A DNA stretch of 64,000 nucleotides from Paracoccaceae bacterium (lineage in GTDB: Bacteria > Pseudomonadota > Alphaproteobacteria > Rhodobacterales > Rhodobacteraceae), in the NCBI GenBank assembly GCA_014762635.1, contig JABURR010000063.1:1-64000 (forward strand), read 5' to 3'. The number at the start of each line of letters is the position of its first letter. Position 1 is the first letter of the stretch. Shown here piece after piece: positions 7,709-16,624 of this stretch. Position numbers and translations under genes: made by a program. Below the pieces are notes generated by a model. It searched no databases. It was given only the letters and a program-made list of their open reading frames with translations, and was not told the DNA's origin.

Positions 7709-9004
7709 TCAGAGGTCGGGGTAGAGCGGGAACCGGGCGCAAAGCTCGGCCACTTCGGCCCGCACCTTGGCCTCGACTTCGCCATTGCCCTCGGCGCCAT
7801 TGGCGGCAAGCCCGTCCACGACCTCGACGATCCAGTCGGCGATCTGGCGGAACTCGGCCTCGCCGAAGCCGCGCGTGGTCCCGGCGGGCGATCCCAGGCG
7901 GATGCCGCTGGTGATCGTCGGCTTCTCGGTGTCGAAGGGAATGCCGTTCTTGTTGCAGGTGATATGGGCGCGGCCAAGCGAGGTTTCGGTCGCGTTGCCC
8001 TTCACGCTCTTGGGCCGCAGGTCGACCAGCATCAGGTGGCTGTCGGTGCCGCCGGTCACGATGTCGAGCCCGCCCTTCATCAACTGGTCGGCCAGCGCCT
8101 GGGCGTTCTTGATCACCTGCTGCTGGTAGGTCTTGAACTCGGGGCGCAGCGCCTCGCCGAAGGCCACGGCCTTGGCGGCGATCACGTGCATCAGCGGGCC
8201 GCCCTGGATGCCGGGGAAGATGGCGGAGTTGATCTTCTTGGCGATCGCCTCGTCATTGGTCAGGATCATGCCGCCGCGCGGGCCGCGCAGGGTCTTGTGG
8301 GTGGTGGTGGTCGCCACATGCGCGTGCGGGAAGGGCGAGGGGTATTCGCCCGCCGCGATCAGCCCCGCGAAATGCGCCACGTCCGCCACGAGGTAGGCAC
8401 CGACCGTATCCGCGATCTCGCGCATCTTGGCGAAGTCGATGACGCGCGGAATGGCCGAGCCGCCGGCGATGATCATCTTGGGTTTGTGCTCGGCGGTCAG
8501 TTCGGCGATCTGGTCGTAGTCGATCTCCATGTCCTGCTTGCGCACGCCGTATTGCACCGCGTGGAACCACTTGCCCGACTGGTTCGGCTTGGCGCCGTGG
8601 GTCAGGTGGCCGCCCGCATCGAGGCTCATGCCCAGGATCGTGTCACCCGGCTGCAGCAGCGCGGTATAGACACCCTGGTTGGCCTGGCTGCCCGAGTTGG
8701 GCTGAACGTTGGCGAAGGCGCAGTCGAACAGCTTGCAGGCCCGCTCGATCGCCAGGTTCTCGGCGATGTCGACATACTGGCAGCCGCCATAGTAGCGGCG
8801 GCCCGGATAACCTTCGGCGTATTTGTTGGTCATCACCGAGCCCTGCGCCTCCATCACGGCGGCCGAGACGATGTTTTCCGAGGCGATCAGCTCGATCTCG
8901 TCGCGCTGGCGGCCAAGCTCGGAACGGATCGCGCCGTGCAGTTCGGGGTCGCGGGTCTCAAGGCTTTCGTTGAAGAAGCCGGTGTCGCGGTGGGGTGCGT
9001 TCAT
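7709..9004 (-). CDS. glyA: Serine hydroxymethyltransferase
   Basis: 431 residues, normal length. It converts serine and tetrahydrofolate to glycine and 5,10-methylene-THF in the cytoplasm, using PLP. The PLP lysine lies in [13 protein letters not shown], and the N-terminal [10 protein letters not shown] and [10 protein letters not shown] segments are diagnostic. The start at 9004 ([11 protein letters not shown]) follows GGGAGA; the frame stays open for 90 codons upstream but overlaps the nadK promoter region. It is divergent from nadK. I see no glycine riboswitch in the 173-nt gap. Confidence 0.97.
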   Translation of the reverse strand: MNAPHRDTGFFNESLETRDPELHGAIRSELGRQRDEIELIASENIVSAAVMEAQGSVMTNKYAEGYPGRRYYGGCQYVDIAENLAIERACKLFDCAFANVQPNSGSQANQGVYTALLQPGDTILGMSLDAGGHLTHGAKPNQSGKWFHAVQYGVRKQDMEIDYDQIAELTAEHKPKMIIAGGSAIPRVIDFAKMREIADTVGAYLVADVAHFAGLIAAGEYPSPFPHAHVATTTTHKTLRGPRGGMILTNDEAIAKKINSAIFPGIQGGPLMHVIAAKAVAFGEALRPEFKTYQQQVIKNAQALADQLMKGGLDIVTGGTDSHLMLVDLRPKSVKGNATETSLGRAHITCNKNGIPFDTEKPTITSGIRLGSPAGTTRGFGEAEFRQIADWIVEVVDGLAANGAEGNGEVEAKVRAEVAELCARFPLYPDL

Positions 9005-9177
9005 CGCAGGTCTCCCTGAAGGGCCAAATGTTGAGCCGCTGTTTACAGGAACCCCCCAAGCGGCAAAAGCCCCGGAAACGACGCTTGCGTCAATTGGCGC
9101 GGCACCGGCGTTACGGCGAGAGGCTTGTGTTTCGCATCGGCACGGGCGAAGACTTTTGGGAAACCGGGTGGAACAGC

Positions 9178-9945
9178 ATGACGAGCCAACGAAAAATCGC
9201 CTTTGTGGCCAGCGATGCCGAGATCGCGCAATCCGCGCTTGCCCGGCTCTCGGCGCGTTATGGTTGCGTCGCACCGGAAGAGGCAGAGGTGATCGTGGCG
9301 CTGGGCGGCGACGGGTTCATGCTGCAGGCGCTGAAGGAAACCATGCACCTGGACGTTCCGGTCTATGGCATGAACTGTGGGACCATCGGCTTCCTGATGA
9401 ACGAGTTCCACGAGGAGGACCTGCCCGAGCGGCTGGAGGTTGCCCAGGAAGAGGTGATCAACCCTCTGGCGATGGTGGCCGAAACCAGCGATGGCAGCCG
9501 TCACGAGGCGCTGGCGATCAACGAGGTGTCGCTGCTGCGCGAGGGACCGCAGGCGGCCAAGCTGAGGATCATCGTCGACGGCAAGATCCGGATGGAAGAG
9601 TTGGTCTGCGACGGGGCGCTTGTGTCGACCCCGGCGGGTTCGACCGCCTACAACTACTCGGCCCACGGGCCGATCCTGCCCATCGGCTCGGACGTTCTGG
9701 CCCTGACAGCGATGTCGGCCTTTCGCCCGCGGCGCTGGCGCGGGGCGCTGCTGCCGAAGACGGCCACGGTGCGGTTCGAGGTGAAAGAGCCGCAGAAACG
9801 CCCGGTCATGGCCGATGCAGACAGCCGGTCGGTTAAGAGCGTCGCCTGGGTGGAGATCCGCAGCGAACCCGACGTGCGGCACCGGATCCTGTTCGATCCG
9901 GGCCACGGGCTGGAAGAACGCCTGATCCGCGAGCAGTTCGCCTGA
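9178..9945 (+). CDS. nadK: NAD kinase
   Basis: 255 residues, the short alphaproteobacterial form. It phosphorylates NAD to NADP. GGDG (with GFMLQAL), [10 protein letters not shown], the NEVSLL segment and [18 protein letters not shown] are the substrate and nucleotide motifs. GGGTGGAA precedes the ATG at 9178; the frame is open upstream to 8995 but overlaps the glyA start. It is transcribed divergently from glyA. Confidence 0.95.
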   Translation: MTSQRKIAFVASDAEIAQSALARLSARYGCVAPEEAEVIVALGGDGFMLQALKETMHLDVPVYGMNCGTIGFLMNEFHEEDLPERLEVAQEEVINPLAMVAETSDGSRHEALAINEVSLLREGPQAAKLRIIVDGKIRMEELVCDGALVSTPAGSTAYNYSAHGPILPIGSDVLALTAMSAFRPRRWRGALLPKTATVRFEVKEPQKRPVMADADSRSVKSVAWVEIRSEPDVRHRILFDPGHGLEERLIREQFA

Positions 9946-10002
9946 CCCGGGGCTGCTTCTTCGCCGCTTGCCTTGGCGAGGCTCCGGGGGAATAGTCGTC
10001 GG

Positions 10003-10437
10003 ATGCGACGGTTCGCTCTGGCCCTTCTTCTTCTGCTGGCTTCGTCGGTCGGCTATTGCAGCCTGCCGCGGACCTCGGTCGCGGTGCTGACGATCACGGT
10101 CACCGATCAGTCGGGGCGCAAGATCGAGGCGGGTGCGGCGGCGGCCTATTTCGACGCAGTAGGACAGCCGATCGTAACGATCGCCTCGGACACACCGTCA
10201 TCGTGGAGCAACAACCTGCACTGGTGGGCGCATAGCGATCATCGCAGCAGCACCCTCCGCCCTGCGGACGCCAGGCGGGCGGTCGAGGTCGAGGTGACGG
10301 CGCAGGGCTGCGACACGGTGCGCCTTCCGGTGACGGTGATGCGCAGCTACGAGGCGCTCAGCTTCGCGCCCCACGGCGGTGGCCCGGCCTATTTCATCTA
10401 CAGCTTCGATCAGCAGGTCACGCTGCAATGCGAGTAA
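10003..10437 (+). CDS. Small secreted protein or lipoprotein, function unknown
   Basis: 144 residues with an N-terminal export signal (MRRFALALLLLLASSVGYC). Cys at the end of the hydrophobic stretch suggests a lipobox, but the cleavage site is not a perfect LAGC. The mature part is beta-rich with VTDQSGRKIEAG, reminiscent of carboxypeptidase-regulatory-like or transthyretin-like domains. No family was recognised with confidence. GGGGGAA precedes the ATG. It lies 57 nt after nadK and ends at a hairpin. Confidence 0.6.
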   Translation: MRRFALALLLLLASSVGYCSLPRTSVAVLTITVTDQSGRKIEAGAAAAYFDAVGQPIVTIASDTPSSWSNNLHWWAHSDHRSSTLRPADARRAVEVEVTAQGCDTVRLPVTVMRSYEALSFAPHGGGPAYFIYSFDQQVTLQCE

Positions 10438-10468
10438 GGCCCGCGATCGGTTGATCCGTTCGCGGGCC
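10438..10468. terminator. Bidirectional hairpin between convergent genes
   Basis: GGCCCGCGA at 10438-10446 pairs perfectly with TCGCGGGCC at 10460-10468. It lies exactly in the 37-nt gap between two convergent stop codons, so it probably ends both transcripts. There is no long T-run on either side. Confidence 0.7.
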
Positions 10469-10474
10469 CGAAGG

Positions 10475-10897
10475 TCAGGCGAAGGTGACCACCGCCATCA
10501 CCACGGCGAAGACGGACGAGGCCAGCGCGATCTGGCCCAACATCTTCATGGTTGCCGGATTCGGCGGGCCGCCTGCGGCCATCGCCTTGCGCTTCACGAC
10601 CTGCATCGCGGTGAGGGCCCCGGTCAGGCCGAGAACGCCGACCATCTTGGCGGTGAAGGTCCCCGGCAGCGCGCCGAAGCCGCCGTGCTCGGCGAAGACA
10701 AGCCACAGCCCCGTCACCCAAAGCAGGATCAGCGCGGCGTAGCCGATATCTCCGACTTTCGACGTGACCTTGCCGATGGCCATCTTTCCGGGCGGTTCCT
10801 GCCCTGCCGCGGTGGCCGCGGCGACCGCGCTTGCCACGCCGCCACCTACTCCAACGGCGAGCGAGAGAAAGTGAATTGTCAGGAGCGTTTCTTCCAT
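10475..10897 (-). CDS. Four-helix integral membrane protein, function unknown
   Basis: 140 residues with four hydrophobic segments (LLTIHFLSLAVGVGGGVASAV, IGYAALILLWVTGLWLVF, MVGVLGLTGALTAMQVV, MLGQIALASSVFAVVMAVV). The arrangement resembles small DUF2269/CopD-like membrane proteins but I cannot assign it. GGAAGGGA precedes the ATG at 10897. It is downstream of prpE with a 91-nt gap and may be read through from it. Confidence 0.65.
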   Translation of the reverse strand: MEETLLTIHFLSLAVGVGGGVASAVAAATAAGQEPPGKMAIGKVTSKVGDIGYAALILLWVTGLWLVFAEHGGFGALPGTFTAKMVGVLGLTGALTAMQVVKRKAMAAGGPPNPATMKMLGQIALASSVFAVVMAVVTFA

Positions 10898-10988
10898 GGT
10901 TCGTGTCCCTTCCTGTTGTGACACGAGCCTACGCCACTCCGGGCCATTCGCATAGCCCGGAGAGGATTCGTTCAATCGCGGCCGGAGC

Positions 10989-12881
10989 TTAGCCCTTTGC
11001 GTAGCCGATCGTCTGCAGCGCCACGCGAATCTCGTCTAGGATCGCCGGATCGTCGATGGTGGCGGGCAGCTTGAACTCCTGGTTGTCGGCGATCTTGACC
11101 ATGGTCGCGCGCAGGATCTTTCCCGAACGGGTCTTGGGCAGACGGTCCACCACCAGCGCCAGCTTGAAGGCGGCCACGGGACCGATCTGGTCGCGCACCA
11201 TCTTCACCAGTTCGGCTGTGATTTCGCCATGCGGGCGGTTCACCCCCTTGGTGAGGCAGACGAAGCCCATGGGCAATTGGCCCTTCAACTCGTCCGCGAC
11301 GCCGATCACGGCGCATTCCGCCACGTCGGGGTGATTGGCCAGAACCTCTTCCATGGCGCCGGTGGACAGCCGGTGCCCGGCCACGTTGATGACGTCATCG
11401 GTGCGGGCCATGATGTAGAGATAGCCGTCCTCATCAATGTAGCCTGCGTCGCCGGTCTCGTAATAACCGGGGAAGTGCTCGAGATAGGATTTGCGGAACC
11501 GCGCCTCGGCATTCCAGAGGGTGGGCAGCGTGCCCGGGGGCAGCGGCAGCTTGATCGCGATGGCGCCCAGCGTGTCGGCGCCCACCGGGTTGCCGCCCTC
11601 GTCGAGGATTTGCACGTCATAGCCCGGCATCGGCACCGTGGGAGAGCCGGTCTTGATCGGCAAATGCTCGATCCCCATCGGGTTGCCGGCGATGGTCCAG
11701 CCGGTCTCGGTCTGCCACCAGTGGTCGATCACCGGGACCTTCAGCATCTCTTCGGCCCAGTGGATCGTGTCGGGATCCGCACGTTCCCCGGCCAGGTAGA
11801 GGCCGCGCAGCCCGCTCAGGTCGTATTTCTTGACGAACTCGCCCTTGGGGTCCTCGCGCTTGATGGCGCGGAAGGCGGTGGGCGCGGTGAAGAAGGACTT
11901 CACCCCGTATTCTTCGATGATCCGCCAGAAGGTGCCCGCGTCGGGGGTGCCGATGGGCTTGCCCTCGAAGACGATGGTGGTGTTTCCGTGGATCAGCGGC
12001 GCATAGCAGATGTAGCTGTGGCCCACGACCCAGCCCACGTCCGAGGCGGCCCAGAACACCTCGCCGGGGTCGACGTTGTAGATGTTCTTCATGGTCCAGT
12101 TGAGCGCGACCAGATGCCCGCCCGTGGGCCGGACCACGCCCTTGGGCGCGCCGGTAGTGCCTGAGGTGTAGAGGATATAGGCCGGGTGATCGCCTTCCAC
12201 CGGTACGCAATCGGCCGGGGCGACGCCCTCCTGAACATCGTTCCAGTCGAAATCGCGCCCGACGATCAACTCGGCGGGGCTTTGTTCGCGCTGGAAGATC
12301 ACGCAGAACTCGGGCTTGTGGCTGGCCATCTCGATCGCGCCATCCAAGAGCGGCTTGTAGGCCACCACGCGGCCCGGTTCGATCCCGCAGGAACCCGCGA
12401 TGATCGCCTTGGGCGCGGCATCGTCAATCCGCACCGCCAGTTCGTTGGCGGCAAAGCCCCCGAAGACGACCGAGTGGATCGCCCCGATCCGGGTGACCGC
12501 CAGCATCGCCACCAGAGCCTCGGGGACCATCGGCATGTAGATGATGACCCGGTCGCCCTTGGTAACGCCCTTGGCCTGCAGCGCCCCGGCAAGGAGGGCG
12601 ACCCGCTCCTGCAACTGGGCATAGCTGATCGTCGACTTGGTGCCGGTGATCGGGCTGTCATAGATGATCGCGGTCTGCTCGCCGCGCCCGCCCGCCACGT
12701 GCCGGTCCACGGCGTTGTAGCAGGTGTTCACCATCCCGTCGGTGAACCATTCGTAGAGCGGCGCGTTGCTGTCATTCAGCGCCTTGCTGGGCTTGCGGTC
12801 CCAGTCGATGGCTTCCGCCGCCCCCATCCAGAATCCCTCGGGGTCGGATTTCCAGGCGTCGTAGACGTCCTTGTATCCCAT
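10989..12881 (-). CDS. prpE: Propionyl-CoA synthetase
   Basis: 630-residue AMP-forming acyl-CoA synthetase of the acetyl/propionyl branch: propionate + ATP + CoA gives propionyl-CoA + AMP + PPi. The AMP-binding loop is YILYTSGTTGAPKGV, adenylate contacts are WWQTETGW and YYETGDAG, and the C-terminal acetylatable/catalytic lysine is in PKTRSGKILR. Start MGYKDVYDAW is typical of PrpE. No methylcitrate-cycle genes are adjacent, so propionyl-CoA is presumably carboxylated elsewhere. The upstream 493-nt spacer contains clustered TTGCAAA boxes like those of short-chain acyl-CoA regulators. Confidence 0.92.
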   Translation of the reverse strand: MGYKDVYDAWKSDPEGFWMGAAEAIDWDRKPSKALNDSNAPLYEWFTDGMVNTCYNAVDRHVAGGRGEQTAIIYDSPITGTKSTISYAQLQERVALLAGALQAKGVTKGDRVIIYMPMVPEALVAMLAVTRIGAIHSVVFGGFAANELAVRIDDAAPKAIIAGSCGIEPGRVVAYKPLLDGAIEMASHKPEFCVIFQREQSPAELIVGRDFDWNDVQEGVAPADCVPVEGDHPAYILYTSGTTGAPKGVVRPTGGHLVALNWTMKNIYNVDPGEVFWAASDVGWVVGHSYICYAPLIHGNTTIVFEGKPIGTPDAGTFWRIIEEYGVKSFFTAPTAFRAIKREDPKGEFVKKYDLSGLRGLYLAGERADPDTIHWAEEMLKVPVIDHWWQTETGWTIAGNPMGIEHLPIKTGSPTVPMPGYDVQILDEGGNPVGADTLGAIAIKLPLPPGTLPTLWNAEARFRKSYLEHFPGYYETGDAGYIDEDGYLYIMARTDDVINVAGHRLSTGAMEEVLANHPDVAECAVIGVADELKGQLPMGFVCLTKGVNRPHGEITAELVKMVRDQIGPVAAFKLALVVDRLPKTRSGKILRATMVKIADNQEFKLPATIDDPAILDEIRVALQTIGYAKG

Positions 12882-12999
12882 GATGGCCTCCTCCTCGATG
12901 TCCCCACGGTGTTACGCGGGGGCGGGTCGTTCAAGCAAGAGTCTTGCCGGTCACCGCGACGGATTGGCGCGAATTATTTGCAGGCTTAGCTGAAAGTGA

Positions 13000-13016
13000 T
13001 TGCAAATTTTTGCAAA
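13000..13016. promoter_or_regulatory. Paired TTGCAAA boxes upstream of prpE
   Basis: TTGCAAA at 13000-13006 and TTTTTGCAAA ending at 13016 are direct repeats 10 nt apart, about 120 nt before the prpE start. They resemble TTTGCAAA boxes reported for ScfR-type regulators (PccR, RamB). The spacing differs from the pattern I recall, so the assignment is tentative. Confidence 0.5.
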
Positions 13017-13027
13017 GAGCCGATTCA

Positions 13028-13040
13028 GGGAAAATTTCCC
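13028..13040. promoter_or_regulatory. GGGAAA-A-TTTCCC inverted repeat
   Basis: A 6-bp perfect inverted repeat with one central base, between two TTGCAAA clusters in the prpE upstream region. Possible operator or promoter element. Confidence 0.35.
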
Positions 13041-13058
13041 ACGAAATCTGGGGTGCGA

Positions 13059-13073
13059 TTGCAAAACTGCAAA
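13059..13073. promoter_or_regulatory. Second TTGCAAA cluster upstream of prpE
   Basis: TTGCAAA at 13059-13065 followed by TGCAAA at 13068-13073 (8-nt phase), about 55 nt upstream of the first cluster relative to prpE. Together the clusters supply four half-sites. Confidence 0.45.
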
Positions 13074-13374
13074 TTTTTCGGGCGATTCGGGTGGGAATCA
13101 CTGGCCGAGACCTGTGCCCTTGCGACCTCTGGATTGTTTTCGACATTGCTGTCGAATTCGGAAAAGCGAAGGCGCAGCAGAAGCGTAGCATGGCAGCCAT
13201 GGACGGCATTTCGCCGTGCCACCAGCAGAGGAAAGACGCCCAGGCGCTGCAAGATTTGTTCGGGCAGGTCCGTTCGCATGGTTCAGCGGCGAGCCTTTTC
13301 TCCTAGATGAGAGCCCGAAACATGGGATCAGGAGACGAAATCGCTCCGGCACTCTCCCGAGGGGCGCTGCCCGA

Positions 13375-14196
13375 TCAGATCTTCTCCGCCATGATCACCG
13401 AGATGAACTCTGAGAAGAGTTCGCCTTGTGAGCTGATCCGCAGCTTGGCGTAGACGTTGCGTCGGTGGATCCGGACCGTGCCGGGGGAAATCCCGAGGGC
13501 CTTACCGGTGGCATCCGCTGAATAACCTTTCAGGGTATGCTCCACGATCTCCTGTTCGCGGGATGTGAGGACGCCCTGACCAATGGAGTGAAACGCGGTT
13601 CGGATGCGGTCCGAGATACCGCCCTGCTGGTCGTCTTCTGGATGTTGGAGGTTCTTCCAGTGTTGGCGGCTGGCAGCCTCGACCACTGGCCAGAGAGCAG
13701 CCAGGTGCCTGACCTCGACCGCGGAGAAGCGCTTCTCCGTGCGCATGAGCGAGATGACCAGGGCCAGATCCTCGCGCACCGTCACCAGGTAGCCGATCTC
13801 TTCGGCAAGACCCGTCTTGGCATAATAGTTGCGGAAATATTCCCCGTGGTAGAAGCGATCGGGCGCGATGTCGGAGAGGCGGTAAAGGCCGCGAATCTCG
13901 GGATTGTGGCCAGCGACATAGAACGGATCGAGGATGTACGGCCCCGCCTGGTAATCGGCCACATGCATCCTGCGGCGATCCGCGGGGAAGTCTTCGTGAA
14001 GAGTCAGCGGCGGCGCTTCGGCGGGATAGCCGAAGATCACGCAGAATTCGAAAGGGACTACATCCCTCAACGCACTTGCGAGTACACTTGGAAAGCGCGC
14101 ATCGCTGAGTGATTCTATGATTTCAGCGGTCTGGGGAAGCCAGTCGGTGCGCACAGGGTTCTCCGCCTTCTCAGAAAATCGCGAGACATATAACAA
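13375..14196 (-). CDS. LuxR-family transcriptional regulator
   Basis: 273 residues. The C-terminal ~65 residues form a GerE/LuxR HTH (LTSREQEIVEHTLKGYSADATGKALGIS and GTVRIHRRNVYAKL in outline). The N-terminal ~190 residues look like a GAF/PAS-like sensor and lack the autoinducer-binding W/Y pattern, so this is not an obvious quorum-sensing receptor. It is divergent from a PotABCD-like importer with a 69-nt gap and is the natural candidate regulator of that operon. Confidence 0.88.
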   Translation of the reverse strand: MLYVSRFSEKAENPVRTDWLPQTAEIIESLSDARFPSVLASALRDVVPFEFCVIFGYPAEAPPLTLHEDFPADRRRMHVADYQAGPYILDPFYVAGHNPEIRGLYRLSDIAPDRFYHGEYFRNYYAKTGLAEEIGYLVTVREDLALVISLMRTEKRFSAVEVRHLAALWPVVEAASRQHWKNLQHPEDDQQGGISDRIRTAFHSIGQGVLTSREQEIVEHTLKGYSADATGKALGISPGTVRIHRRNVYAKLRISSQGELFSEFISVIMAEKI

Positions 14197-14265
14197 AACG
14201 AATATTTACTGACAAAGCAAAAATCACGTCTTATCGCTACAAAGTATTCTATACAGGGCATCGAC

Positions 14266-15405
14266 ATGATGCAGGAAAAAGTTCCGGGCGGAACGCAAGA
14301 GGCGGAAGGTGATGCCTCGATGCCCGTCGCTGAACTCAGGTCGGTCTCCAAGTCCTTCGGCAGCGTTCTGGCCGCGCGTGATCTCAACCTGTCGATTCGG
14401 CAGGGCGAATTCCTTTCGTTCCTCGGGCCCTCGGGTTGCGGCAAGACCACTGCGTTGCGCATGCTGGCCGGGTTCGAGACGCCGACCGAGGGTGAGGTGC
14501 GCATCGCCGGCGAGGTCGTGAACGACCTGCCGTCCTTCCGGCGACCGGTGAACATGGTGTTCCAAAGCTACGCGTTGTTCCCGCACCTGACCGTGGCCCA
14601 GAACATTGCCTATGGTCTGCAACAGCAGCGCCCCCGTCCTACCCGCGAGGAAGTTTCCGCAAAAGTCAGCGAGGCGCTGGAAACCGTGCGTCTTGCCGGG
14701 TTCGAGGGCCGCCGCATCTGGGAGATGTCGGGCGGTCAGCAACAGCGTGTCGCCCTGGCCCGGGCGATCGTGAACCGGCCAAGGCTGCTGCTTCTGGACG
14801 AACCGCTTGCGGCGCTGGACCGCAAGTTGCGCAAGGAAATGCAGATCGAACTGCAGGACCTGCAGCGGTCCTTGGGGATCACCTTCGTGCTGGTGACCCA
14901 TGACCAGGAAGAGGCGCTGTCGCTCAGCGACCGGATCTGCGTGATGCGCGGTGGTCGGATCGTGCAGATCGGCTCGCCCCGGGAACTCTACGATGAACCG
15001 GCGTCGAAATACGTGGCGGATTTTGTCGGGACCTCGAATTTCTTCGAAGGCAGCATCGCCTCGAAAGACGGAGAGCAGGCCGTTCTGAAGCTTGCCGATG
15101 GGCAGACGATGGCGGGGACATGCGCCCCCGGTCTGAGCGTCGGGGACAAGGCCTGCGTCAGCCTGCGGCCCGAGCAGATCGCCCTTGAGAACGCGGCCAG
15201 CGATGGCGCCCATCCGGTCACCGTGCTGAACCGGATCTTCCTTGGGGAACACACCGAATACCTGGTCAGCAGCGAGACATTGGGGAATGTCATCGTGCTG
15301 GCGCCCCGGCAGGCCGAGCGTGCCGGAACCTCGTACAACAAGGGCGACAAGGCCTGGATCACCTGGCGCGAGGATGCGGCACGCATCCTCTTGTCCGAGC
15401 AGTGA
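14266..15405 (+). CDS. potA: ABC transporter ATP-binding protein, PotA-like
   Basis: 379 residues, the energising subunit of a spermidine/putrescine-type importer. Walker A GPSGCGKTT (54-62), Q-loop VFQSYALFPHLTV, signature MSGGQQQRV (154-162), Walker B LLLLDEP (174-180) and H-loop VTHDQEEALSLSD, then a C-terminal TOBE regulatory domain. It may start at 14266 or at ATG 14320 (MPVAELRS), where the conserved region begins. First gene of an operon with the binding protein, two permeases, an SDR and a flavoprotein. The potA name marks the family; the true substrate is likely an N-methylated amine. Confidence 0.9.
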   Translation: MMQEKVPGGTQEAEGDASMPVAELRSVSKSFGSVLAARDLNLSIRQGEFLSFLGPSGCGKTTALRMLAGFETPTEGEVRIAGEVVNDLPSFRRPVNMVFQSYALFPHLTVAQNIAYGLQQQRPRPTREEVSAKVSEALETVRLAGFEGRRIWEMSGGQQQRVALARAIVNRPRLLLLDEPLAALDRKLRKEMQIELQDLQRSLGITFVLVTHDQEEALSLSDRICVMRGGRIVQIGSPRELYDEPASKYVADFVGTSNFFEGSIASKDGEQAVLKLADGQTMAGTCAPGLSVGDKACVSLRPEQIALENAASDGAHPVTVLNRIFLGEHTEYLVSSETLGNVIVLAPRQAERAGTSYNKGDKAWITWREDAARILLSEQ

Positions 15406-15443
15406 AAACCGGAAATCGAACCTAGACAACAGGGAACAATCAA

Positions 15444-16604
15444 ATGACAGACAACAATGGCTACATCTCGAAACGCAAGTTCATGGAAGAACTGCGTCGC
15501 TATGAAAAGGGCTCGGTGACGCGCCGCCATTTCCTTGGCGTGACCGGCCTCGGTGCCGCGACCGCGGTCATGGGAACGGCGATTCCCGGCCTCCGCCCGA
15601 GCCCCGCGCTGGCGGCCTCGGACATCGGCGACCGGGTGATCCTGGCGACCTGGCCCAACTACCATGATCCCGAGAACTTCGAGATCTTCACCGACCAGAC
15701 CGGTGCCTTCACCCAGGTCAACGTGTTCGGCTCGAACGAAGAGATGCTGGCCAAGCTTCAGGCGGGCGGCAGCGGTTGGGACGTGTTCGTGCCGACCAAC
15801 TACACGATCACCACCTATGTTTCGGAAGACCTGATCGAGCCGCTCGACCTGTCGAAACTGCCGAACTACGACCCGGCCGCGTTCGACTCGCGTTTTGCGG
15901 CTGCAGGCACGGTGGATGGCGTCGTCTACGCGGTGCCCAAGAACTGGGGCACCACCGGTCTGGCGGTGAATTCGAAGCACGAAGGCGGCAACGCGATCGA
16001 CTCGTGGAAGGCGTTCTTCGATCGCACGATGGATGATTTCTCGGGCCGGACCATGGTGCATGACTATCAGCTCACCACCATCGGCAACGCGCTGAAATAC
16101 TTCGGCTACTCGTTCAACTCGATCGATGAAGGCGAACTGGCCAAGGCCGAGAAACTGCTGATCGACGCCAAGCCGCACCTGTTCGCGATCTCGTCCGACT
16201 ACCAGCCGGCGATGCGCTCGGGCGATGCCTGGCTGACCATGTGCTGGACCGGCGACGGCAAGCAGATGAACTCGGACATGCCGGAAATCCGCTTCACCCT
16301 GGGCAAGGAAGGCGGCGAACTCTGGAGCGACTTCTACGCCATTCCGAAGGGCGCCCCGCACCGCGAGGCCGCCTATGCGCTGATCAACTTCCTGCTCGAT
16401 CCGCAGGTGAACTCGCGCGAGGTTCTGGCACATGGCTATCCGTCGGCGGATGCGCGCACCGATGCGCTGCTGCCGAAGGAAATCCTCAACGATCCGATCC
16501 TCTACCCGGCGAAGGACCTGCTCGACGCGCTCGAGTTCGGCGCCGCCGCGACCCTGACCGACCCGAACCGTGCCGAGTTGATGGCACGTTTCAAGTCGGC
16601 CTGA
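15444..16604 (+). CDS. potD: Periplasmic substrate-binding protein, PotD-like, Tat-exported
   Basis: 386 residues. Instead of a plain Sec signal it has an N-terminal twin-arginine motif TRRHFLG (26-32) before a hydrophobic stretch ending in ALAA. The mature protein has the spermidine/putrescine-binding fold (VILATWPNYHDPENFEIF, GSGWDVFVPTNYTI, YAVPKNWGTTGLAVN, GVVYAVPK, SDFYAIPKGAPH). It delivers ligand to the two downstream permeases. Tat export implies folding before translocation. The ligand is not deducible; the linked flavoprotein suggests a methylated amine. Confidence 0.9.
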   Translation: MTDNNGYISKRKFMEELRRYEKGSVTRRHFLGVTGLGAATAVMGTAIPGLRPSPALAASDIGDRVILATWPNYHDPENFEIFTDQTGAFTQVNVFGSNEEMLAKLQAGGSGWDVFVPTNYTITTYVSEDLIEPLDLSKLPNYDPAAFDSRFAAAGTVDGVVYAVPKNWGTTGLAVNSKHEGGNAIDSWKAFFDRTMDDFSGRTMVHDYQLTTIGNALKYFGYSFNSIDEGELAKAEKLLIDAKPHLFAISSDYQPAMRSGDAWLTMCWTGDGKQMNSDMPEIRFTLGKEGGELWSDFYAIPKGAPHREAAYALINFLLDPQVNSREVLAHGYPSADARTDALLPKEILNDPILYPAKDLLDALEFGAAATLTDPNRAELMARFKSA

Positions 16605-16624
16605 TCTGACTGAAGGGGGGCAGG

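Larger units (their letters stand above)
12882..13374. other. 493-nt intergenic region upstream of prpE
   Basis: No credible gene is present: open frames of 60-120 codons overlap in all frames and none has a ribosome site with recognisable sequence. The prpE-proximal part (12971-13085) is AT-rich compared with its surroundings and holds TTGCAAA repeats plus GGGAAA-A-TTTCCC. The distal part (13090-13374), next to the luxR 3' end, shows nothing I can name. Confidence 0.5.

Noticed and set aside
9005-9177. Glycine riboswitch before glyA
   Set aside because: No paired aptamer architecture recognisable in the 173-nt gap.
12944-13306. Possible small gene of 120 codons upstream of prpE
   Set aside because: Overlaps the AT-rich TTGCAAA region, no ribosome site, no similarity; alternative frames are equally open.
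14209-14260. Sigma-70 promoter (CTGACA ... TATTCT) before the potA-like gene
   Set aside because: Spacing and match are too weak to call from sequence alone.
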